Shown: piece after piece, positions 18,098 through 26,600 of the stretch
How positions within the stretch are numbered: position 1 is the stretch's first letter
Layout of the letters: the number at the start of each line of letters is the position of its first letter
NCBI GenBank assembly: GCA_942491955.1
Contig: CALOCV010000007.1
Location: 1-61,415 of the forward strand
Direction: 5' to 3'
From: CALOCV01 sp942491955
GTDB taxonomy: Bacteria; Chlamydiota; Chlamydiia; Chlamydiales; CALOCV01
Length of the DNA stretch: 61,415 nt
Made by a program: the position numbers and the translations under genes
The notes under the pieces: generated by a model
Told to the model about the DNA's origin: nothing
Database searches by the model: none
The model's input: only the letters and a program-made list of their open reading frames with translations

Positions 18098-18388
18098 ATG
18101 TTATTAAAATCTTCCACTAAAATTTTGAAAAAACATCAAAAGGAGCTGGCAAAGCAAGGAGTTCGTGCCCTTGCTATTTTTGGTTCGGTTGCAAGAAATA
18201 AGGGCACAGCTAAAAGTGATGTGGATATTCTGATTGATTTTGATTCAAAAAGAGGTCTATTTGCTTTTGTAGGCCTGAAAATTTATTTGGAAAATATTCT
18301 TGATTGTGAGGTTGATTTGGTTACTAAAAATGCTTTACATCCAGCCTTAAAACCACAAATTTTGCGTGAAGCAAAACATGTCTTTTAG
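18098..18388 (+). CDS. MNT-type minimal nucleotidyltransferase (MntA-like antitoxin)
   Basis: A 96-residue protein of the minimal nucleotidyltransferase family. It has the hallmark GSVARNKGTAKSDVDILIDF, with the G-S and D-x-D catalytic residues. In two-gene HEPN-MNT modules such proteins AMPylate and silence the HEPN RNase toxin. A reading frame starting 11 nt before this stop is HEPN-like but is cut short. The MNT gene itself looks complete. It is a likely passenger behind groEL rather than part of that operon. Confidence 0.85.
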   Translation: MLLKSSTKILKKHQKELAKQGVRALAIFGSVARNKGTAKSDVDILIDFDSKRGLFAFVGLKIYLENILDCEVDLVTKNALHPALKPQILREAKHVF

Positions 18389-18497
18389 AGATTGGCATTT
18401 CCGAATGCAAGATATTTTGAAAGCCATTCAAAAAATAGATTTATCGTCAGAGGAAGAGACTAGTTCCCAACAATGTTTGCTGCATTGCGATAGTTGA
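18378..18497 (+). pseudogene. Truncated HEPN (HepT-like) toxin
   Basis: A 39-codon frame begins MSFRDWHFRMQDILKAIQKI, the usual start of HepT/DUF86 HEPN proteins, and overlaps the MNT stop by 11 nt as in intact modules. Homology ends at about codon 28; the rest reads into the 3' end of an inverted DUF4143 ATPase fragment. The catalytic RX4-6H region is missing, so the toxin is inactive. Confidence 0.7.
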
Positions 18498-18780
18498 TTA
18501 AGCAAATATTCCCTATTTTTTGTTCTTCCGCTCCCGCATAAACCACATGGGGTTCGACACAGCGATGGCCAACAATTTTTTCAAAATTTTTGATTCCTCG
18601 CAAAAACGATGTGTTATACGTTTGAGAAGATTTGATTTCAATAGGAATCAATTCATACCCTCGTTGATAAATCAAATCGATTTCAGTACGACCACTGATT
18701 TGATAAAAATACAGGCGTGGATCCAAGCCACGATTCAGTCGTGCTTTGATCAATCACATTTTTTGAAAAAGTTCTTGAAC
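18460..18780 (-). pseudogene. DUF4143 ATPase, C-terminal fragment
   Basis: The minus strand encodes IKARLNRGLDPRLYFYQISG, RTEIDLIYQRGYELIPIEIK and SFLRGIKNFEKIVG, the nuclease-like C-terminal domain of AAA/DUF4143 proteins. It is very similar to the last 95 residues of the pseudogene at 28508-29670. The ATPase part is absent. The fragment truncates the HEPN gene on its left and fades into unrelated sequence near 18780. Confidence 0.8.
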
Positions 18781-18837
18781 GATTTTACTGAGCGCACTAT
18801 GCTAAAGAAGTAGCGTTTATTTCACAGGAAATCTTAA

Positions 18838-19314
18838 ATGCCTAAGCACCATTATAAACTCGATGTCGAATGGACTGGAAACAGTGGAAAAGGGACTCAT
18901 GACTATCGCAGTTATGAACGCTCCTATCTCGTTTCTGTAGAAGGCGAGCCCTCTATTGAGGGGTTTTCAGATCCAAAATTTTTAGGAGATCCCACAAAAT
19001 ACAATCCAGAAGAGTTGTTGCTCGCTTCGCTATCTTCATGTCACATGCTTTGGTATTTATATCTTTGTTCAGAAAATCAGATTATTGTGACCAATTATCA
19101 GAACCACGTGTTGGGCGAGGTCGATAGCAGTGCACCTAATGGGGGACGATTCGTGTACGCCAAGCTACAACCAACCATTACTATTACCCATCTCGACCAT
19201 ATCGATCTTGCTAAGAAGCTTCATAAGCAAGCTCATCAGAAGTGTTTTATCGCCAATTCCCTTAATTTCTCCATTGATATAGCGCCTAAAATCCAAGTGG
19301 TTTCATCATCATGA
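18838..19314 (+). CDS. OsmC/Ohr-family peroxide-reducing protein
   Basis: A 158-residue OsmC-family protein. These dimeric enzymes reduce organic hydroperoxides with a pair of cysteines. The first lies in ELLLASLSSCHMLWYL (about residue 69) and the second in HQKCFIANSLNF near residue 138, both at expected places. The N-terminal part (YKLDVEWTGNSGKGTHDYRS) matches the beta-rich OsmC start. The stop overlaps the ATG of the ankyrin gene (ATGA), so the two are probably cotranslated. The subfamily (OsmC, Ohr or YhfA) is uncertain. Confidence 0.88.
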   Translation: MPKHHYKLDVEWTGNSGKGTHDYRSYERSYLVSVEGEPSIEGFSDPKFLGDPTKYNPEELLLASLSSCHMLWYLYLCSENQIIVTNYQNHVLGEVDSSAPNGGRFVYAKLQPTITITHLDHIDLAKKLHKQAHQKCFIANSLNFSIDIAPKIQVVSSS

Positions 19315-20408
19315 GTCCAATCGACAAGCCCGAGCAGTTCCATTTTCATGGGTGGGATAAAATTGAATATCAAGGAAAACAAATCGGGTCCTCTCACGGA
19401 AAAACGTATTTTTATTATGACAAAAACCAAAAAAAACTCTATTATGGCAATTTCACGAAGATCGGGCTATTTTTTTACAATTTTTCTCACTTTTGGAGAA
19501 AAGTCTCTCGGAAAAATATTCTCTTCTATCTCAAAAACAAGCAAGTGCTTGACAATACAACCGTAGATAAAAAGACGTTTCGCAAAACCATTGAAATAGG
19601 GCTCCAAAAATTAACGGGACGAATGCAATTAACACCTCTTATCTGGGAAGATGGTACATTTTGCGACGATGGTTGTAAAGAAAAATTTTTGGAAATGTAT
19701 CAGAAAAATCTGCTTTTGCCAAATTGGGATGGAGGAACATATAAACATTATTCCGCTCTTGCCATTGCATGTGCGAATGGTTTACTCAAAGAGACCATTG
19801 GGATGATCAAAAAAGACTTTCAAAATAAAGAACAAGCCCTTAAGCAGGCGATCTACCGCGATCAAGATACATTGATTACTGAGATCGCACAACAACAAGT
19901 AGTAAATCATGCTCTATTAACAGATCTCTTACACTTTTCATTAGAAATGAGGAAGGAAACGATTGCTCTTAATCTCATTCAAGAGATTCCATTGGATGGG
20001 CTTGAAAAAAAAGCATATGTCTTATTATCCGAAAGTTTAGACAAGAAGCTATATCATTGTCTGGAAGCGCTTGTAAAAAAAGGTTTAGATGTCAATGCGC
20101 AAGCAGATATCACTAAAAACACCTGCCTGCATACCTGCTGTGGGTATCTTGAGAAATGGTGGTCAATAGAATCCAGCAGCGACATCCTACCAAATCTGTC
20201 TGTGGACAAAGAAGCTGTTGAAATACTCGTAAGAAATGGCGCAAATCTCAATGCAACGGATTATGCAGGCAACACTCCTTTACATATAGCTGCAGAAATG
20301 GGTTACCGAGAGATCGTTCAGATTCTTTGTTCAAATGGGGCAGATACCACATTGAAAACTCTAGAGGGAAAAACGGCTGCGGATATTGCGAAAGAAAAGA
20401 GACATTGA
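19311..20408 (+). CDS. Ankyrin-repeat protein
   Basis: A 365-residue protein. The C-terminal 120 residues contain ankyrin repeats: one degenerate (residues about 250-290) and two clear (NGANLNATDYAGNTPLHIAA, then EMGYREIVQILCSNGADTTL). The N-terminal 150 residues are Tyr/Phe/Lys-rich and unrecognised; a middle helical region (about 150-240) may be further decayed repeats. No signal peptide. ATGA overlap with the OsmC gene. Ankyrin proteins are frequent effectors in amoeba-associated chlamydiae, so a host-directed role is possible but not shown. Confidence 0.82.
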   Translation: MSPIDKPEQFHFHGWDKIEYQGKQIGSSHGKTYFYYDKNQKKLYYGNFTKIGLFFYNFSHFWRKVSRKNILFYLKNKQVLDNTTVDKKTFRKTIEIGLQKLTGRMQLTPLIWEDGTFCDDGCKEKFLEMYQKNLLLPNWDGGTYKHYSALAIACANGLLKETIGMIKKDFQNKEQALKQAIYRDQDTLITEIAQQQVVNHALLTDLLHFSLEMRKETIALNLIQEIPLDGLEKKAYVLLSESLDKKLYHCLEALVKKGLDVNAQADITKNTCLHTCCGYLEKWWSIESSSDILPNLSVDKEAVEILVRNGANLNATDYAGNTPLHIAAEMGYREIVQILCSNGADTTLKTLEGKTAADIAKEKRH

Positions 20409-20522
20409 CACATATTCCTTCTGATCGAGATTGAGACATAAAACCTCCGAACTTTGTTTTACAGAGGTAAGAATATCACGATATTTCCGTGGCAGAAGAT
20501 GGGCTTATTTGACGCTTACAAA

Positions 20523-20564
20523 AATACGACCAAAGGGACACTGTCTTTCAGTGAGGGATCCTTT
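20523..20564 (-). terminator. Terminator hairpin between ankyrin gene and trkH
   Basis: Arms AATACGACC (from 20523) and GGTCGTATT (to 20564) pair, with a second inner stem CACTG-TCTTT-CAGTG. On the minus strand the hairpin is followed by TATTTTTG, fitting a Rho-independent terminator for the trkA-trkH pair. Genes converge here. The rest of 20409-20572 holds nothing I recognise. Confidence 0.65.
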
Positions 20565-20572
20565 AGGTCGTA

Positions 20573-22225
20573 TTAGTATTCTTCTTGCCAGAAGGCGGGG
20601 ACGAGGAGGACGAGGAGGGCGAAGAATTCGAGTCTTCCGAGGATCATCAGGAGGATGGAGATGATTTGGGAAAAGGAGGGAAGGAAGGCGGCGGAGAAGG
20701 GGGGGCCGGAGGCGAGGAAGGAGATGCCGATATTATTGACGTTACAAGCGACGAGGCCGAGAGATGTTTGGGGATCGATGCCATTCATGATATAGAGTAA
20801 GGTTCCCAGGACAGAAAAGGAGATGATGACGAGAAAGAAGCAGAGGACGAGGTTGGCGACACTGAGATCGACCTCTCTGTTGTTGATGCGGAAGGATCGG
20901 ACGGTTTCTGGGCGGAAGAGGAGCTCGATTTTATTTTGTGCGATACGGAAGAGGAGGTATTGTCGCATGGTTTTCATTCCTCCTGCGGTGGATCCCGACA
21001 TTCCACCGAAGTACATCACAACAAGCATGAGGGCTTGGGCGAGGTAGGGCCATGTTGTGTAGTTATAGGTGGTAAAGCCGGTTGATGTTTGTGCGGAGAC
21101 CATTTGAAAGATGCCGTAACGAACGGCATCTTTCACACCGAAAACGCCGATTTGGTTACCGCTAGGATCGTAACGAGGGGAATCGATGAGGTCGGAAATG
21201 GTGAAGAACGAAAAACCGATGAGGAGAACGAGGTAGAGAAGAAATTCGGCATCATAAAAACGGTAGAGTTTGCCGCGTATCAGATAGTAGTAGAGAGCGA
21301 AATTCATGCTTCCAAGAAACATGAAAATGAGAATAACGGTTTCGGTATAACTGTCTTGGAAATAGCCGACACTGCTGCCATGGACGCTAAATCCTCCTGT
21401 AGAGAGGGTCGAGAAAGTGAGAGTCACGGCTTCGAACCAAGTCATTTCGGGATTGAGTGATAGGAGAAGAATGACTTCGATGACAGAGAGAGATAGGTAA
21501 ATTTTCCAAAGAGCGATGGCTGTCTCTTTGATGCGTGGAGTGAGGGCGTCTTTTAGGGGGCCAGGGAGCTCGGTTTGGAGGAGAAATTTCCCTCCGGCAC
21601 CAAGGGCTGGTAGGAGGGCAACGAAGAGAACGATGATACCCAAACCACCTAACCATTGTGTCATTGACCGCCAAAAGAGGACGGCCGAGCTAACGGCTTC
21701 GATCCCTGTTAGGATAGGTTTTCCTGTTTCAGGATTGCGGACGGGGGTGATCGTTCCGTAGTAGGTATAGGTTGTGTCGTGGGTGCCACAATAGCTGCGG
21801 GTGATGGGGATTTCGCTTCCTGTTATGGGGTTATACGCTTTGGCTTCCATCATGGTGATCCCCGTGGTGGAGAAGCCCGATGTCGCTTCAAAGTAGGAAT
21901 CGAGATAGCTATCGAAGGTTCCGCTCAGATAAAAAGGGAGGGCGCCGATAGCGGGGGTAAAAAACCAGATGATGGCAACAGCAAACAAACCTTCTCGCCG
22001 GAAGAGAGTGCCTTTCTCTTGTCGTCCTGCAGTTTTTAATGCGATGGCGATAAGAAGACAAATTCCCGCTGTTTCCGCGAACGCGATGGTGGAATGGGGT
22101 TGTGGATGGAGGGCGGGATCGACAAAAAATTGGAAATAGATAGCAACGCCTAGAGGAATCAACAAGACTCCTGTTAAAGAGAGAAAGTAGAATCCGAGAA
22201 TATTGGCAATGTTGCGAAACAGCAT
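20573..22225 (-). CDS. trkH: TrkH-type potassium uptake channel subunit
   Basis: A 550-residue membrane protein forming the K+ translocating unit of the Trk system. Selectivity-filter-type segments recur: EATSGFSTTGITM, FSTLSTGGFSVHG, SAQTSTGFTTYNY and VNNIGISFLASGPPF. Also present is GGMSGSTAGGMKT. There are about ten to twelve hydrophobic helices. I start it at the ATG whose A overlaps the stop of trkA (TAATG at 22225); a longer upstream frame exists but would overlap trkA by 43 nt. Translational coupling with trkA fits their joint action: TrkA is the cytosolic gating ring. A terminator hairpin follows the stop. Confidence 0.93.
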   Translation of the reverse strand: MLFRNIANILGFYFLSLTGVLLIPLGVAIYFQFFVDPALHPQPHSTIAFAETAGICLLIAIALKTAGRQEKGTLFRREGLFAVAIIWFFTPAIGALPFYLSGTFDSYLDSYFEATSGFSTTGITMMEAKAYNPITGSEIPITRSYCGTHDTTYTYYGTITPVRNPETGKPILTGIEAVSSAVLFWRSMTQWLGGLGIIVLFVALLPALGAGGKFLLQTELPGPLKDALTPRIKETAIALWKIYLSLSVIEVILLLSLNPEMTWFEAVTLTFSTLSTGGFSVHGSSVGYFQDSYTETVILIFMFLGSMNFALYYYLIRGKLYRFYDAEFLLYLVLLIGFSFFTISDLIDSPRYDPSGNQIGVFGVKDAVRYGIFQMVSAQTSTGFTTYNYTTWPYLAQALMLVVMYFGGMSGSTAGGMKTMRQYLLFRIAQNKIELLFRPETVRSFRINNREVDLSVANLVLCFFLVIISFSVLGTLLYIMNGIDPQTSLGLVACNVNNIGISFLASGPPFSAAFLPSFSQIISILLMILGRLEFFALLVLLVPAFWQEEY

Positions 22226-23598
22226 TAAAAAATATTTTCCAGTTCTTGGAAGTGTTTCGGATGGCAAGCGACGACAACGGTATCGCCAGGAGAGATAATG
22301 CGATTTCCATGGGCGATCATGATTTGTCCTCTATTTTGTATCATACAGATTAAAAATTCTTTGGGTAAGAGGGGGCCGAGTTCAGAGAGGGGGATGCCGA
22401 CGATTTTCGATTGGTTAGAAACAGACACTTCGATAATTTCTGCTTCGTGTTCGTAGAGAGAAATAAGGGAAGAGACGGAGATGGATAGGGCAAGAGATAG
22501 GATGTGGTTGGCTGACGTCGAATAAGGGGATATTGCGTGAGAGATCTCTAGGCGATCGACAACGGAGGAATAGCCTCGATTTTTTAGTACGGCGATGACG
22601 TTCTCGCAACCGGCTTGTTTTCCAAGAGAAGAGATGAATAGGTTCACCTCATCGGTTCCTGTGCAGCTGATAAAGGCATCGGCACGACCAATTTTTTCTG
22701 ATAGTAAGAAATTTAGGTCAGAGCCATCGTGGTGCATGATGGTACAGAAGGGGAGTTTCTCTGCGAGATAGCTACAACGAGAAAAATCTTTTTCGATGAT
22801 GCGCACATCGATCTCTCTTCCTGCCAAACCCTCTGCTAAATTGATGGTTGTTTGCGATCCGCCGACGATAACGACCGATTTTACCTCTTTCTGTTCGATG
22901 TTAAAAAAGTGATGGATCGTTGTCATGGTTTCACTTTCTCCGATCAACGTCACTTCATCACCTGGATAGATGATATCATCGCCGTGGGGAAAGATCACGC
23001 GGCTATAGGGAGGTTTGCGTTCGATTCCTTTTTCGTCGTAGCGCGTTTTTACGATAGCGAGCATCACCCCTTCGGGAAGGGAGAGATCTTTTAGAGGTTG
23101 GTTTACATCGCGCCAACGTTGGGGAATCACAAGGGTTCGCATTTGTACAGCGCCATGAGCGAAATAATCGAGGGTACGTGATCCTGGGCTTCGGATTCGT
23201 TTCATGATATCTTGAGCGACTAGGAGTTCGGGACAGATGAAATGGTCGACACCAAATATGCGGGAGAAATCGAGTCGGTTTTTATTGAGATAACAGCTGT
23301 CCTTTACGCGGCAGATGGTCCTAGGGAAGCCCATGTGTTTTGCGAGGGAGCAAGCGACCATATTGGTTTCATCGATTCCGGTGAGGGCAATGAGGATATC
23401 GGGTTGGAATTCGAGGAGATCGTCGATGAGTTGCCAATCGGTTGCCGAACCTTTTTTTGTTCCGACATCGAGTTTCCAGGCAGCTTCTTGGAGAACGGTC
23501 TCATCAGTATCGATAAGAGTGACGTTGTGTTCCTCTTGTGCGAGGAGAGAGGCAATGTATGTGCCGAGGGTGCCTGCACCAATGATGACGATATTCAT
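22225..23598 (-). CDS. trkA: TrkA potassium channel regulatory subunit
   Basis: A 457-residue cytosolic protein with two RCK units. The first Rossmann fold begins at residue 1 (MNIVIIGAGTLGTYIASLLA, GxGxxG) and the second near residue 233 (KSVVIVGGSQTTINLAEGLA). Each is followed by a TrkA_C-like domain, the second around residues 375-450 (VGIPLSELGPLLPKEFLICM). NAD(H) or ATP binding gates TrkH. It is the first gene of a coupled trkA-trkH pair, divergent from the RHS gene 94 nt away. Length matches E. coli TrkA. Confidence 0.93.
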   Translation of the reverse strand: MNIVIIGAGTLGTYIASLLAQEEHNVTLIDTDETVLQEAAWKLDVGTKKGSATDWQLIDDLLEFQPDILIALTGIDETNMVACSLAKHMGFPRTICRVKDSCYLNKNRLDFSRIFGVDHFICPELLVAQDIMKRIRSPGSRTLDYFAHGAVQMRTLVIPQRWRDVNQPLKDLSLPEGVMLAIVKTRYDEKGIERKPPYSRVIFPHGDDIIYPGDEVTLIGESETMTTIHHFFNIEQKEVKSVVIVGGSQTTINLAEGLAGREIDVRIIEKDFSRCSYLAEKLPFCTIMHHDGSDLNFLLSEKIGRADAFISCTGTDEVNLFISSLGKQAGCENVIAVLKNRGYSSVVDRLEISHAISPYSTSANHILSLALSISVSSLISLYEHEAEIIEVSVSNQSKIVGIPLSELGPLLPKEFLICMIQNRGQIMIAHGNRIISPGDTVVVACHPKHFQELENIF

Positions 23599-23692
23599 AT
23601 TCCAACATATACCAGAAAGGTGACAATTTTTTCTCCATCCGGTATTTTTGTGACCGTTTGTCCCCTTTTCCCTTTAGTGCCAAAAGAGATCG

Positions 23693-26600
23693 ATGAAAAA
23701 ATGGTTCTTTCTTTTCTTTTTTCTTTACCTTCTTCCTTTAAGGGGAGAGGAGGATCCTTTGTGGATGGCTCCGCAATGCGTTTCTCCTACGGCCTATTTC
23801 AATGATTCTATCGATGTCGTGACAGGCGAATACTGTGAGATGGTGGTCGATCTTGTGGATCGAGCGGAGAAGACGGTTTTAGGCAGGACCTATCGCAGTG
23901 GTTCCTTAGGTTGGATGGGAGGATGGGAGACGACGCTTCCTGAGCAGCAAGATCCCAGGGAGAGTTCCGCATTTCGTTTGCGGGAGACGGATGGAGGTTA
24001 TTCTCTTCATACCCGTAAGGGGGATACCCTTGTTTATGATTTTGCGATGCTAGGAGAAAACCGTCTTCTTGCTTCGGTATCGAGTACATTCAAAGAAACA
24101 GTGCAGTATACGTATGGTTTTGTCTCGGGTGTTTCGCGCCCTCTTCTTACGGAAAAATCGTTGTACCATCGTCCTTCTCTTATCAATGAGTATTATCACC
24201 TGGGTGTGAATCGGGTTGGGGAGATGGAAATCGTGATTGATGATCCGATGGATTTCCGCCTTGGTAGGGTTAGGGAGCAGAGAGCTTTTGTCGGCATCGA
24301 TGAATCCCCTGTTGTTGTTGCTTACCTTTTTTATCAAGAAGGGGAGACGATTGCATTTGATGGGAATCAGCAAAAGACGATCTATCGGTACGATAACCAG
24401 AAGAGGTTATCGGATATTGAGCAATATGATGCATGGCAAGGTCTTTATCGTTCGGAAAAACTCATTTGGGAAAAAGAGACTTCTCGTTTGCGTTTCCGGG
24501 CCCTTATGGATTCACAGGGGATGGCTCTTGCCGTGAAGGGGTATTTGTATGATGAACTAGGAAATATTATTGAAGAGGCTCGTTGGGGGTATGAGGATCT
24601 TCTTCCTTTTCTTTTTTCTGAAGAAGGGGTTGGTGATTATATTCCTTGTGAAAGAATGCGTTTCGAATATAGGGATGAAGACCCTTCTCTTCTTAGCAAG
24701 AAGGTGTTTTCCAATGGTCTCTCGGTTCTCTACGACTATGAGAACGGGCGTGTTTCTGCAATATTCGTTTTTGAGGGAGAAGAGCTGCTTTTTCGGACAT
24801 TTTATGCATACAACGATGAGGGGTGGGAGGTATCACGCGTTGTTGACGATGGGTGTGCGATGGAAGAACAGGTCTTGGATGGGGTTACGGAGAGGCGCAC
24901 TCGGATCACAGAATACTGCTTAGAAGGGCCCTATTTTGGTGAGCCGCTCCGCAAAGAGGAGTGGTATCAAGGGGAGAAGGGAGCTTTTCTATTGAAAGAG
25001 AGTTCTTTTGTTTACTCTCCTTGTGAAAAATACATCGAAGAAATTTCGCATGAAGAAGAGATACCGGTTTCTGTTTGCCATGTTTATGATCGGCAGAATC
25101 GGTTGATTCAAGAGAGATTGGAGACGGGAGAACGGAGAGAGTATGTCTATGATCTCTATGGAAATCGGATCCGGGAACAGAGCTCGAGAAAAAATTTTCC
25201 CATTCATCACGTCTATGACTTGGCGAATCGAAGAATCTATACCGAAACCATGTTGGATGAGGGGACTTTATCGATCGAACGGTTTGTATACGATCCCATG
25301 GGACAGATGATTGCCAAAAGAGACACTTTTGATAACGAAATCCGTTATGAATACGACGTTTTTGGTCGACATGTACGGACGATTTATCCTCTGGTTCCCT
25401 ATGGAAAAGAGGCGATGGTTCAACCGGTAACGGAGGTAGTGTATGATGAGAGCAACCATCGAATAGGGGCGTGGGATGCGAATGGTTTTTGGATGGAAGA
25501 ACCGAAGAATGATGCCACAGTTTCGCGTTCTTTTGATGCGTTGCAGCGCGTTGTCAAGGAGACATGGATCTCGACAGAGGGAGGGGCTCTTCATTCAGCC
25601 GAGTACCACTATTCTGGGACGAAACCTAGGGAAGTGATGCTGTCCGATGGACGGTGTTTTCGTTACCACTATGATGAGAAGGGGAGGCGAGCCTCTACTG
25701 AGATCGAAGCAGGAGGGGAGACTCTTTTTCTTCCCTCTGAAAAGGCTACATCTCACAAAGAACATCCAATAACAAGTCCTCGTTTTCCCATCAACGAATA
25801 CGACCATCTTCACCCGCATGGATTTCGGGTAGTTGTTCGCGAGAGTATTGATGAAGAGGGAAATGTGTGCATCACGACAGCCGATGCAATGGGGCGGATC
25901 CAAGAAGTTGTCCAGCGCGATGTTTGGGGGCAATGTTTTTCGCATGTCGAATATGCCTATGATCCCAAGGGGAATAAGATCGAAGAGGTGCATCATCGCA
26001 TGGTGCAAGGAGAGTCTTGTGGATCGTATGGCATCGAGTGGTTGTATGGAATAGGGGGACGAATAGAGGAGGTTGTTGAGAAGGGGGATGGTCTTCCCAT
26101 GCGACGGACGAGTTATTACTACGATACAGAAGGACGTCTCGAAGCAGTGATCAAACCAAATGGTGTGGTTCTTTTTTATTCCTATAATTCTTGGGGAAAA
26201 ACGGCGACGGTCCATTCATCGGATGGGACGATTGATTATACCTATTTATACGATGCGTCTGCCCGCTTGGTCCAAATTATGGATGGTGTATCGGGAGGGA
26301 CTCATCAGTTTACCTATAATACTTTGGGGTTATTGATTGATGAACAGCAACTCCAAGGATTGTCGTTGGGTTACCAGTATGATTCTCAGGGACGAAAACA
26401 AGAGGTCACACTTCCGGATGGTTCATCGATCGGATACGTGTATGAGGGGGGAAATCTCTCTGAGATTCAACGAAAAGATGCCATGGGGAATCATCTCTAT
26501 TCCCACCACTATCTTCTCTTCAATGCTGATGGGCGCCCTCTTGAAGAGCGTTTGATGTATGACCAAGGCATTCGTTGTTCATCTTATGATGAAGAAGGGA

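Noticed and set aside
16773..18117. Long open frames antisense to groEL
   Set aside because: They arise from the C-ending codon bias of groEL; no ribosome sites, family motifs or neighbours support them.
20585..21460. Acidic Glu/Gly-rich frames on the plus strand opposite trkH
   Set aside because: Shadow frames of the TrkH gene; low complexity comes from its hydrophobic codons read in reverse.
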